DNA of 64,000 nt from CALOBA01 sp942491465 (GTDB lineage: Bacteria; Pseudomonadota; Gammaproteobacteria; Chromatiales; Chromatiaceae): assembly GCA_942491465.1 (NCBI GenBank), contig CALOBA010000039.1, positions 40,090 through 104,089 on the forward strand, read 5' to 3'. Both the position numbers and the translations under genes were made by a program. The first letter of the stretch is position 1, and each line of letters starts with the position of its first letter. Shown one piece after another: positions 31,511-39,936 of this stretch. The notes beneath the pieces are model-generated. The model searched no databases, had not been told where the DNA came from, and saw only the letters and a program-made list of their open reading frames with translations.

Positions 31511-31655
31511 AGCCGCCCAGTGATTCAGCGCAGTATCGGCAAGGGCCAATCCTTGCGGCGAAAATTCCCAGCCGTCGGCGCGTTGCAACGCAGGCGGCGC
31601 ACCGCGGGCGTGCAGCTCGACGTCGCTGCTGCGAAGAGGGCATCCTGTGCGCGTG

Positions 31656-31957
31656 TCAGGAATGCACGCGGGGTGTGCTGATATCCAGCTTGACGCCCAG
31701 GGCGCCGAGCAGCCGGCGCATGGTCTCGAAACGTGGATGGGCGCCGGGCTTCAGCGCTTTGTAGAGGCTCTCGCGTCCTAGGCCCGTGTCGGGGCGGGAG
31801 ATCCACGGGCCTTCGCCACGTCCCGAACCGCGATGAGAAAGGCGTCCGGGTCCGGGTTCTCAAGGGCGGCGCGCAGATACTCTGCGATGGTCTCTTCGCT
31901 GTCCAGGTAATCGCTGGCGTCGAAGGGGGCCAGCCCAAGTTCGTCTAGGTTGTTCAT
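31656..31957 (-). pseudogene. Frameshifted HigA-type addiction-module antidote protein
   Basis: From the ATG at 31957 the frame reads MNNLDELGLAPFDASDYL, AEYLRAALENPDPDAFLIAV and RDVAKARG, then hits a stop. In another frame the family C-terminus continues: ISRPDTGLGRESLYKALKPG, HPRFETMRRLLGALGVKLDI, then a stop at 31656. This is the standard DNA-binding antitoxin of the HigBA-like (xre) type, broken in the first helix of the HTH by a frameshift and loss of several residues. A possible toxin tail (AAMAEQLRNEQ) ends across the antitoxin start, but no toxin body remains upstream. Confidence 0.8.
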
Positions 31958-32066
31958 TGCTCGTTTCTCAGTTGCTCGGCCATCGCCGCGGAATTGGCAG
32001 CGAATCGCCGGTTCGACGATGCGGGCCTTGCCAGATGGGGTCCTTGAGTTTGGTGGTGCCGCTCCG

Positions 32067-32173
32067 CTAAGTCAAGGTTCAGAAACAAGTGGTGCAGACG
32101 CAACCACGAAATGGCCAATCAAAAGGTTCAGCGAGCGGGTGTCTGCGCCACTTGTTTCTGAACCGATCCTAAG
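32067..32173. mobile_element. 89-bp inverted-repeat element (MITE-like), copy 3
   Basis: The core at 32076-32164 has the same terminal inverted repeats and interior as the copies at 16804 and 34626. CTAAG lies on both sides (32067-32071 and 32169-32173). It sits between the broken antitoxin gene and the small lipoprotein gene at 32264. Confidence 0.87.
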
Positions 32174-32263
32174 AGCCCTGATCTGCGGCATCTACGAGCC
32201 GATCACGCCGCGGTCGTTACTATCATCTTCGAGACCCTTTCAATCCAACAGGAGCCACTACCG

Positions 32264-32651
32264 ATGAAGATTCTCAGCCTAGCCGCCGTTGCGGCGCTGA
32301 CCGTGACCGGCCTTAGCGCCTGCGTCGAGGAGTCCGACCAGCAAGCCGGACCTCGGGCCGGCGACCTACGATGCCTCCGGCACCATGCCCTGTTCCGCCG
32401 GCGCCGCGAGCTTCGACCAGGCCTGCGGCTGGCGCGTGCTGCGCAAGCCCGGCGGCGGCGCCGAGATCTGGATCTCCAACATCGCCGTGCACGATCGCCC
32501 CGCCTACCGCGTGCTGACCTTTGCGCAGGGCGAATTCACGGCGCGCGATGGCGCGCCCCTGGAGGTGAGCAAGGACGCGGACATGTGGACGGTCACCGCC
32601 GACGGCCAGGAGCACTACCGCTTCGCCGATGCCCTGATCACCGGCGGCTGA
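32264..32651 (+). pseudogene. Small lipoprotein gene broken by a frameshift
   Basis: The 5' frame gives a lipoprotein signal (MKILSLAAVAALTVTGLSAC) followed by VEESDQQ and then an arginine-rich shadow sequence. A second frame supplies a normal-looking continuation: PDLGPATYDASGTMPCSAGA, SFDQACGWRVLRKPGGGAEI, then QGEFTARDGAPLEV to the stop at 32651. Dropping one base in CAGCAAGCC (near 32340) joins them into about 128 residues. It shares the post-lipobox CVE(E/D) start with the lipoproteins at 33416 and 34259. A sequencing error is as likely as true decay. Confidence 0.7.
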
Positions 32652-32703
32652 TCCCACTTCCAGCCTCCCAGTGATCCACCGCAGTGCCGGCAAGGGCCGA
32701 TCC

Positions 32704-33207
32704 GTGTCGCGGAGATCTGCCCTGCTCGCCTTGGGCCTCACTACCGTGGGCAGCATGCTAGTCGGGTGCGGTGAGCGCATCGGTGAGTTCGTCCCCGCAT
32801 CCGCCATCAGCCGCCACGGGTTCGCCACGCACGCCGGCCTTCACGATCAAGAGATCAAGGTCTGGGGCTTCGTCGATGCCGGCAATCTCTACGCCGACCC
32901 CTCCACCAGGCCCATCCTCGGCGACTGGTGGAGCGGCGAAGGCCCCACCCCGAGCACCTGGCGTTTCGATCTGAAGGCCCGAGCGGGGGATGCAGTTGGC
33001 CGCTCCTTTGCGGTCCATGTCCCTAACGATCCCGGTGGCGCAGCCTTGCTGCGCGCGTTCGTCGCCAACGCCCGGGCGCAACGCCCGACCCGGGTCTTCG
33101 TGCGGGGCCGGCTGTCGGTCTTCGATGCGCCCGGCACCGTCGGTCGGCGCACCGGCCTCACGCTGCACGCCCGCTCATCGGCGGACATCAGCTTGACTGC
33201 CCGATGA
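32704..33207 (+). CDS. Envelope lipoprotein, hypothetical
   Basis: 167 residues from the GTG at 32704, which gives a compact signal (SRRSALLALGLTTVGSMLVGC) with lipobox LVGC; an upstream GTG at 32671 is possible. The mature part is a small beta-rich domain: DQEIKVWGFVDAGNLYADP, GPTPSTWRFDLKARAGDAV, RPTRVFVRGRLSVFDAP. The pattern suggests an OB-fold-like domain, but I do not recognise a family. Its 5' end lies in a 47-bp stretch similar to 31511-31557. Confidence 0.65.
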   Translation: MSRRSALLALGLTTVGSMLVGCGERIGEFVPASAISRHGFATHAGLHDQEIKVWGFVDAGNLYADPSTRPILGDWWSGEGPTPSTWRFDLKARAGDAVGRSFAVHVPNDPGGAALLRAFVANARAQRPTRVFVRGRLSVFDAPGTVGRRTGLTLHARSSADISLTAR

Positions 33208-33232
33208 GCCCGCGCTGTCAAGCGGGCAAAAG
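33208..33232 (+). terminator. Possible terminator hairpin after the lipoprotein gene
   Basis: GCCCGC and GCGGGC arms lie at 33208-33213 and 33222-33227, directly after the stop codon at 33207, and are followed by AAAAG rather than a T run. It is weak as an intrinsic terminator. Confidence 0.3.
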
Positions 33233-33233
33233 C

Positions 33234-33271
33234 TTGGTCAAACGAACCTTTTATTCGGTTTGCTGAACTTT
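33234..33271 (+). promoter_or_regulatory. Conserved upstream box, diverged copy (before the lipoprotein at 33416)
   Basis: It reads AACGAACCTTTTATTCGGTT followed by TGCTGAAC, and aligns with the boxes at 28416 and 33955. The inverted repeat is weaker here. It starts about 180 bp upstream of the lipoprotein ATG. Confidence 0.4.
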
Positions 33272-33415
33272 CGGCCCGGCTCGCATGGTATCGCTGCGAC
33301 TGCGTTGCCAGCTTCCCGTCTCTCGAAAAATAAGTCTCGGCGAGCGCGTCCTATAGCGCCACGCGACTTGCCGGTTGCTTACCCTCCTCCACTCCAATAT
33401 CTCTCAGGAAGCCGT

Positions 33416-33715
33416 ATGAACCACGTCACCCGACTGACCGCCGCCGCCCTCGCCGCCACCAGCCTCGTGGCCTGTGTCGAAGACACGAGCACCCGCTCGG
33501 GCTCCTCCATGCGCGAGGCCGGCGGCGGCGCCGAGAGCGCCTGCATGACCGCCGTGAACAAGAACTACGGCGGCAAGGTGGACAACATCAAGATCACCAG
33601 CTCCGAGTCCTCCCAGGCCAACTCCGTGGTGATGATGCGCGCCGGCGGCGAGACCTGGAAGTGTCTGGTCTCCAGCGGCGGCGAGGTGCAGGAGCTCACC
33701 GTCGTCGGCGGCTGA
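33416..33715 (+). CDS. Small lipoprotein A of a paralogous pair
   Basis: 99 residues from the ATG at 33416 (CAGGAAG upstream). The signal peptide ends in lipobox LVAC, followed by VEDTSTRSGSS. The mature domain contains ESACMTAVNKNYGGKV, SSESSQANSVVMM and GETWKCLVSSGGEV, with two conserved Cys that may pair. I know the SSExSxANxxVxV...WxCLVS pattern from unnamed secreted proteins of other proteobacteria. The gene at 34259 is a paralogue whose 3' half is identical at DNA level. Confidence 0.85.
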   Translation: MNHVTRLTAAALAATSLVACVEDTSTRSGSSMREAGGGAESACMTAVNKNYGGKVDNIKITSSESSQANSVVMMRAGGETWKCLVSSGGEVQELTVVGG

Positions 33716-33731
33716 TTGGAGCGCCGGCGAG

Positions 33732-33880
33732 TCGGGGGCGGTCGGGGGCGGGACGCCCCCGCTCCATGGAGCAGCGGCGTCTCGCCGCTGAGTGGCCGCG
33801 CCGGCGGGCCGCTGGCGCTCGGGGGCGGGACGCCCCCGCTCCATGGAGTAGCGGCGTCTCGCCGCTGAACGGCCGCGCCG
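33732..33880. repeat. GC-rich palindrome repeats between the lipoprotein paralogues
   Basis: About two units of the same 77-bp type as the array at 29318: GGGGGCGGGACGCCCCC, a CTCCATGGAG palindrome, then AGCGGCGTCTCGCCGCT. It begins within about 20 bp of the stop codon of the first lipoprotein gene. Confidence 0.9.
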
Positions 33881-33954
33881 CGCTGTCATCGCCGGGCCAT
33901 CGTCGGCGGACCCGATGACGCACCCCGGAGGGCAGCCTCGACGCCGACGCAATG

Positions 33955-33990
33955 TTGGCCAGACGAACAAATTGTTCGGTTTGCCGAACT
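33955..33990 (+). promoter_or_regulatory. Conserved upstream box, copy 2 (before the lipoprotein at 34259)
   Basis: Nearly identical to 28416-28451: GACGAACAAATTGTTCGGTT then TGCCGAACT. Similarity continues to about 34045 (GGGCAG-GCCC-CTCGTTGCGAA, GTAGCCAACC). The palindrome AACAAATTGTT and the GTTCGG/CCGAAC arms are intact. The box starts about 300 bp upstream of the next ATG. Confidence 0.5.
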
Positions 33991-34258
33991 GTTTCGCCGG
34001 GCAGTGCCCAGGCTCGTTGCGAAGCGTCGTATCGTAGCCAACCATCGTTTGCGACCTGGGCGCAGGTCGCCCGAGCGCGTGCCGCCGCGCCCACCGGCAA
34101 CCCCGCATCGGCGCGCTGAAGGGCCGCTGCACCGGGCGGGAAACCACGGCTTTTTCGGCGAGGTGCCGGCTGTCTGCCGGTGACCGAGCCTCCGCAACGG
34201 ATGCGCCCGGCGCTTGTGCCTATCCCCCAACCTCCCGATGTTCCAGGAGACGCTTCAC

Positions 34259-34558
34259 ATGCCACGCACAATCATCATCGCCGCCCTCTGCGGCACCGTC
34301 GTCGGCCTGTCCGGCTGTGTCGAGGAGTCCAGCACCCGCGACAGCACCGGCATCCGTGATGCCAGTAGCGCCGCCGAGAGCGCCTGCATGACCGCCGTGA
34401 ACAACAACTACGGCGGCAACGTGGACAGCATCAACATCACCAGCTCCGAGTCCTCCCAGGCCAACTCCGTGGTGATGATGCGCGCCGGCGGCGAGACCTG
34501 GAAGTGTCTGGTCTCCAGCGGCGGCGAGGTGCAGGAGCTCACCGTCGTCGGCGGCTGA
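34259..34558 (+). CDS. Small lipoprotein B of a paralogous pair
   Basis: 99 residues from the ATG at 34259. The lipobox is LSGC and the mature start is VEESSTRDSTG. The second half of the protein, from SSESSQANSVVMM to the end, is the same as in the lipoprotein at 33416. The underlying DNA from about 34440 to 34565, including the stop and the following GATTGGAG, also shows no difference by eye. The signal-peptide half has diverged. This pattern suggests recent duplication with gene conversion of the 3' half. Confidence 0.85.
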   Translation: MPRTIIIAALCGTVVGLSGCVEESSTRDSTGIRDASSAAESACMTAVNNNYGGNVDSINITSSESSQANSVVMMRAGGETWKCLVSSGGEVQELTVVGG

Positions 34559-34616
34559 TTGGAGTCCCGGTGGACAGGGCGGGCTGCTCCCCGACCCTGG
34601 CCCTGGCCCAATGCCG

Positions 34617-34723
34617 TTAAGTCAAGGTTCAGAAACAAGTGGTGCAGACGCAACCACGAAACGGCCAATCAAAAGGTTCAGCGAGCGGGCGTCTGCGCCA
34701 CTTGTTTTTGAATCGATCCTAAG
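34617..34723. mobile_element. 89-bp inverted-repeat element (MITE-like), copy 4
   Basis: The core at 34626-34714 is flanked by TTAAG (34617-34621) and CTAAG (34719-34723). It has a few substitutions relative to the other copies (AAACGG for AAATGG inside, TTTTTGAATC at the right end), so it is the most diverged copy. Confidence 0.85.
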
Positions 34724-34730
34724 TTAAGCC

Positions 34731-34796
34731 GTGGGAGCGGCTTCCAGCCGCGATGCTCTGCGCGCGGGCCGTGTCGCGGCTTGAAGCCGCTCCCAC
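34731..34796. repeat. 66-bp hairpin (GTGGGAGCGGCTTC type)
   Basis: Arms GTGGGAGCGGCTTCCAGCCG and its complement, with a GC-rich loop. It is related to the GTGGGAGCG hairpins at 14704, 15078 and 15341, and to the REP class I know from other gammaproteobacteria. It lies directly after the fourth 89-bp element. Confidence 0.85.
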
Positions 34797-34970
34797 AAAG
34801 CGTTGCAATCGCGCGCTAACTTAATGGCACTGGACCCTGGCCTCATTGGGATTGGTTCCGCTCGGTTTGCTCCCTTTAATCCAAGGGCGTTGCCAGCAAT
34901 GGTCCGGGGCCCGACCATCTTCCCCAAACTTATTGTTCCACGCTCAACCCCAACGAAGAGAAACCGAGCC

Positions 34971-35597
34971 ATGCGATCAATCCAATTCGCCCTCGCCACC
35001 CTGCTGCTGATCACGGCGGTTCAAGCAAACGCCGCGCTCAAATTCGAGACCACGATGACCCTGAGCAATCCAGACTTCGCATCGCCCAGCGTGCAGCTGA
35101 CGCGTGCCGTGTTCGACTGGGAGACGACGCTGATGTCGGGCAACGTCATCAACACGGATTTGGTGAGCATGACCATGCGCCTATTCAATGGCGCGAGCCT
35201 TGTATACACGGATGAGATGGTCGCTGGCGGCGTCGGACAGCCGATTGGCGGCGTTGCACGGGATATTGACGATATCACCTGGAACTTCAGTATCGACAAC
35301 CTGGAGTTGATCAATTTCGATAACGACTTCAATCTCCTCCAAGAGGATGGGCCTGCGACCGGCCTAACCTACAACGCCTATACCGGTGCCGTTCAGACAC
35401 CGCCCAATCCTGACCTGTTCTCGGTCGTGCCATACCAGGACGGCGTCGTCGAACCCAACGGAGGAAACACCTGGGAACGGGTGACGAACACCGTGGCAGT
35501 TCCGCTCCCTCCGACCGCCCTGCTGTTCCTCGCCGGCCTGCCGTTGCTGAGACGCCGCCGCAACACCGCGGCTTCGGGGCAGCCCGCAACGGCCTGA
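34971..35597 (+). CDS. PEP-CTERM-like sorted secreted protein
   Basis: 208 residues. The signal peptide (FALATLLLITAVQANAA) is cleaved before LKFETTMTL. A beta-rich mature domain of about 160 residues shows no recognisable family. The C-terminus has the exosortase-type tripartite signal: the motif VPLPPTALL, a hydrophobic stretch (LFLAGLPLL) and an RRRR basic tail. It is probably exported and processed at the cell surface. No exosortase gene is in the window. A hairpin with GCCCGGC/GCCGGGC arms follows the stop codon. Confidence 0.8.
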   Translation: MRSIQFALATLLLITAVQANAALKFETTMTLSNPDFASPSVQLTRAVFDWETTLMSGNVINTDLVSMTMRLFNGASLVYTDEMVAGGVGQPIGGVARDIDDITWNFSIDNLELINFDNDFNLLQEDGPATGLTYNAYTGAVQTPPNPDLFSVVPYQDGVVEPNGGNTWERVTNTVAVPLPPTALLFLAGLPLLRRRRNTAASGQPATA

Positions 35598-35702
35598 TCA
35601 ACGCCCGAGCCCGGCCCTGCGCCGGGCCGCTGGTCGTGAGTGGCTGGCGTGCCCTCTGAGAACCATCACGCATTCAAACCGAATCCAAGAGAGAGCAAAC
35701 CC

Positions 35703-38700
35703 ATGCGAACTACGATGACACGGCGGGCCGATCCAGGGCCAACCATAGCAAGGCGCCTAATGCCCTCCTTACTGCTCGCCGCGGCCCTGGCCGGCGGCGC
35801 TGAGGCCGGCACGGTGGTCACGGTCCCAACCGACCTGAACCCCGGCGACCAGTACCGTTTGGTGTTTGTGACCAATGGGACGGGCGATGCCCTGAGCACG
35901 GACATCGCCGACTACAACACCTTCGTCACCAACCAGGCCAATCAGAGCACCGAGCTTCAAGCGCTGGGCGTGGACTGGTTTGTGATCGGCTCCACCAGCA
36001 CCGTCAGCGCGAGGGTCAACACCGGGACGGATGGCAGCGGCGGCGTGCCCATCTATCTTCCCGTTGGCGGGGATCACCGCATCGCCGACGACTACAACGA
36101 CCTGTGGGACGGGACCATCGGCCACCCGTTGAACATTGATCAGTTTGGAGATTCGCGGTGCCCAACCTTTGTGGCGTTTACGGGATCCCAGTCCGATGGG
36201 TCGATCACGATGTACCCTATCCCACTCGGGACCAACGCGGTGATGGCCAGACGAGGAGCGGGCTTACCTTCGACACAAGCCCAATTTGGGTTGAGGCTAA
36301 CGGTCCATTCAGCAGCGACCAAACAGCCGTTCTTTGCCATCTCCGACCTCCTCACGGTCCCCGGCGCCGCGGTCTGCGACGGCACCACAGCGGTCGGCAG
36401 CGAGGCCGATCTCAACGGTGCCATCGCGGACTTCAACGCGGAGACCGTCACGCCCTGCGTGCACACCATCAAGCTGACGGCGGACATCGCCCTGAGCACC
36501 AGCACGACGGCCATTGACAACAGCCTCAGCGGCGTGAGCCTGGTGATTGACGGCAACGGCTATCAGGTCGACGGAGGGAGCCCGACCGGCGGGTTCTTCT
36601 CCACCCAGCCCTTCACCATCGAGACCGGCACCGTCGTGGGCATGGAAGACCTGACCATCACCGGCGGCCGGTCGTTCGGCAGCGGCCCCGAGAATCGCGG
36701 CGGCGGCATCCGCAACAAGGGCAGCCTGACGCTGACCCGATGCACGGTGGCCGGAAACGAGACGGATTTCCGTGGCGGCGGCATCGCCAACACCGGCACC
36801 CTGGAGATCGTCTCCAGCACCCTCTCCGGGAACACTGCCGGCACGACCGGCGAGGGCCAGGCGGCCCAGGGCGGCGGCATCTACAGCGAAGGCGGCTCGG
36901 TGACCATCACCAACAGCACGCTGTCCGACAACGGCGCCGAGAGCGATCAAACCGGCGATCAAGGCGGCGCCATCTACACCATCGGCAGTCTGACCCTGCA
37001 AAGCGCGACCATCACCGAGAACTTCGCGAGCGAGGGCGGGGCCGGCATCTACGTTCAAACAGCCGTTGACGATCTGACGATCGGGAACACCATCCTCGCC
37101 GCCAATCCGAGCTTCGCGGCCTCCGACGACTGCTATTTCAGCTCGACCGCCGGCGGCGCTGTGCAGGACCAGGGCTATAACGTCTTTCTCAGTTCCGATG
37201 GCTGTGGCTTGGTCGACGGTCAGAACAACAACATCCAATCCGCCCCGCAGCTCGACCCGCTGGCCGACAACGGCGGCCCGACCCAGACCCATGCCCTCAA
37301 TCAGAGCCTGAACAGCCCCGCCATCGACGCCGGCGATACCACGCTGACGGTCGATCAGCGCGGCGTCGCGCGCCCGTCCGGCGCGGCCGACATCGACGAC
37401 ATCGACGACATCGGCGCCTTCGAGAGCCTGGGTTGCGAGGACGCACCCTGGTCGGTCGCCAGCCTGCCCGAGCTGAGCTATGCCATCGAGTGCTTCAACG
37501 CGGTGACCGTCCCCGGGAGCTACACCATCTCCATCGAGCATGGCATTTCGGCCACCCAGAGCACCACGGCCATCGACAACGACACCGCGGGTGTGGCGCT
37601 GGTGATCGAAGGCAACGGCAACAGCGGCGATTGGAACGGCAATCTGATCTCCGGCGTGCGGCCCTTCCTCATCGAGGCCGACACCACGGTGACCATCAAT
37701 GATTTCTTCATCGGCAACGGCAATGTGCAGGGCACCGAGCGCGGCGGCGGCATCCGCAATCTCGGCAACCTGACCCTCAACCGATGCAGCGTCGCCGGCA
37801 ATCGCAGCGAGATCGCCGGTGGCGGCATCAGCAACCTGGGTGTCATGGCGATCAACGACAGCACCATCTTCGCGAATGTGGTCGACGCGGGTTCCGAGGC
37901 GGCCATTGGTGCCGGTATCGACAACGAGGGAACGCTGACCATCGCCAACAGCACCATCTCCGGCAACACCAGCAGCGATGACGGCGGTGGTATCGCCACG
38001 TCTGGCCCGCTGAGCCTGGACAGCGTTACCGTCGCCAACAACCAAGCATCGGGGGCCGTGGGACGGTGCCACAGGCGCCGGGGTGATGGTCTTCACATCC
38101 GGCGGTGCAATGACGGCGACCAACAGCATCCTTGCCGGCAACTCCGGTGCCGAGGACTGTTACAAGAGCGCGTTCGCAGGCGTCACCGACGACGGCAACA
38201 ACCTGGTCCAGACCCAGGACGGCTGCGGCTTCACCGACGGCGTCAACGGCGCCATCGTCGGCCAGGACCCGCTGCTGGGCGCCCTGCGCGACAACGGCGG
38301 AACGACCCGCACCCACGCCCTGCAGACGGGCAGCCCGGCCATCGACGCCGGCGACACCGACCTGACCGCCGACCAGCGCGGTGAACCGCGCCCGGGCGGA
38401 CCGGCGGACGACATCGGCGCCTTCGAGGAGGAGCAGCTCGGCACCATCACCGTGGTCAAGGAGAGCTTCGTGGACGACACCACGGACTTCCCGTTCGCGC
38501 TGGACGGCGGCGACCTGGCGGCCCCCATCGACTTCTTCCTGGACACCAGCCTGGAAGACCTCGACGGCATCTGGTTCAGCCAGTCCTTCCCGCTGGGCGC
38601 CGGCGCCTACACCATCACCGAGACCCCGGTGGGCTACAAGGGACCGGTCGCCATCGAGTGCGAGGACGACGATGGCCCGCTCGGCAGCTTCACCGGGGTG

Positions 38701-38952
38701 AGCGCGGATGTGACGCTCGCGGCGTACCAGCACGTCACCTGCACCTTCACCAACGCCCATGTCTGCGATCTGAATGAGGACGGCTCGGTCTCCAGGGCGG
38801 ACCTGCTAGTCATCCGGGGCAGCTTGCGCTCCACGGTGGATGCCGGCACCCACGGCGACATCAACGCGGATGGACGCATCACCTCGCAGGACATCCGCGG
38901 CTGTTCGCTGCAGTGTTCCCTGTCGGGGTGTGCCGAGCCCTCTGCTCCCTAG
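35703..38952 (+). CDS. Large secreted beta-helix protein with C-terminal dockerin, one frameshift
   Basis: About 1083 residues once a one-base shift near 38061 is corrected (one base seems missing in GGGGCCGTGGGACGG). A signal peptide (LLLAAALAGGAEA) leads into an N-terminal domain of about 220 residues. Two right-handed beta-helix segments follow, with polymorphic-outer-membrane-type repeats such as GGGIRNKGSLTLTRCTVAGN, GGGIANTGTLEIVSSTLSGN and GGGISNLGVMAI, each ending in the SPAIDAGDT / DIGAFE motif. Then comes a prealbumin-like domain (TITVVKESFVDDT, TITETPVGYKG). The C-terminus is a dockerin with two F-hand calcium loops, DLNEDGSVSRAD and DINADGRITSQD. It has no anchor of its own; the next gene encodes a cohesin protein with a sorting tail. 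Confidence 0.87.
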
Positions 38953-38968
38953 TGTCGTCACCGACCGC

Positions 38969-38994
38969 GCCCGGGGGTGCTGAGAACCCCGGGG
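38969..38994 (+). other. Intergenic hairpin between dockerin and cohesin genes
   Basis: CCCGGGG at 38970-38976 pairs with CCCCGGG at 38987-38993 around the loop GTGCTGAGAA. No T run follows. It may be a weak terminator or an mRNA-stability hairpin that tunes the ratio of the two adjacent products. Confidence 0.4.
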
Positions 38995-39024
38995 GCGGTC
39001 CAAAGCCAAGCGAGAATCCTTGTC

Positions 39025-39618
39025 ATGATGAAACGCATCCTGTTCCTTTCCGCGTTGCTTGCAGGCAGCGCAACCCAGCCAATCCATGCAGCACTGGTGC
39101 TGTCCGTCGACCCGTCGTCGCAAACGGCCGATGTGGGCGATCAGGTCACGGTCGATCTGCTGCTGAGTGGGTTGGAGTCGTTCGCGCCGACCGAAATCCT
39201 GGCGGCCTATGACGTCACCTTCGCCTACGACGCCTCGATTCTGAGCTACGACAGCGGCACCTATTATGATTTGGCGGCCGTCATCGACCCCCCCGGCGGC
39301 TTTGCGCCGAGCCCGGTCTTCGGCAGCGGCACCATCAGTTGGGACAGCAGCTCGTTCGCCACCGATGCCGAGTTGCAGGCCGCGCAGGGGGATAGTCTGA
39401 CGCTGGGAACCTTTACGTTTACGGTCTTTGGCTCCGGCACTGCGCAGCTGAGCGCCAGCTACGATGACCTGACCGGGCTGGATTTCTCGGCCTTGGATCC
39501 CAGCGTTGAGGATGGCGTCGTCAGGGTTGGCGCAGTCCCCGTGCCGGCGACCGCATTGCTGCTGGGCCTGGGCGTTGTCGGCATGATCGCCAACAGGCGT
39601 TCGGCGCGCGCTCGCTGA
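39025..39618 (+). CDS. Cohesin-domain protein with PEP-CTERM-like anchor
   Basis: 197 residues from the ATG at 39025; the second ATG at 39028 is equally possible. The signal peptide ends at PIHAA. Residues about 25-165 match a cohesin: LVLSVDPSSQTADVGDQVTV, LLLSGLESFAPTEILAAYDV, TFAYDASILSYDSG and LTLGTFTFTVFGSGTAQLSA. The C-terminus VPVPATALLLGLGVVGMI plus RRSARAR is an exosortase-type sorting tail. It lies 72 bp after a dockerin-bearing beta-helix protein on the same strand, so it plausibly acts as the cell-surface receptor for that dockerin. Confidence 0.85.
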   Translation: MMKRILFLSALLAGSATQPIHAALVLSVDPSSQTADVGDQVTVDLLLSGLESFAPTEILAAYDVTFAYDASILSYDSGTYYDLAAVIDPPGGFAPSPVFGSGTISWDSSSFATDAELQAAQGDSLTLGTFTFTVFGSGTAQLSASYDDLTGLDFSALDPSVEDGVVRVGAVPVPATALLLGLGVVGMIANRRSARAR

Positions 39619-39625
39619 TCTCAAG

Positions 39626-39800
39626 GGGGGCGAGACGCCCCCCTTCCATGGAGCAGCGGCGTCTCGCCGCTGACTGGGATCGTCGGCGTCTCGCCGACGC
39701 GGCACCAGGTGGAGTGGGGGGCGAGACGCCCCCTCCCAGTGGGGGCGAGACGCCCCCTCTCCCAGTCGGGGGCGAGACGCCCCCGCTCCGGCGTCCCAAG
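39626..39800. repeat. GC-rich palindrome cluster 3' of the cohesin gene
   Basis: Palindromes with the same core: GGGGGGCGAGACGCCCCCC, AGCGGCGTCTCGCCGCT, GTCGGCGTCTCGCCGAC, and three successive GGGGGCGAGACGCCCCC-type copies from 39718 to 39785. No gene is seen between this cluster and 39937. Confidence 0.9.
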
Positions 39801-39936
39801 GCCGGCGAAGTCAAGCGCGGCATCCATCGAACAACCCAATGGGAGATGCAACTGCGAATGAATCAACAAACCGCGCGCGGCGCGGTCCAGGCACCGATCT
39901 TCCAAGCCTTTTCCACCAACCTCCCAGGAGTCTTCC

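Noticed and set aside
30217..31681. Long open frames of 240-600 residues on both strands
   Set aside because: They consist only of the translated repeat unit in different frames, lack ribosome binding sites, and vanish outside the array.
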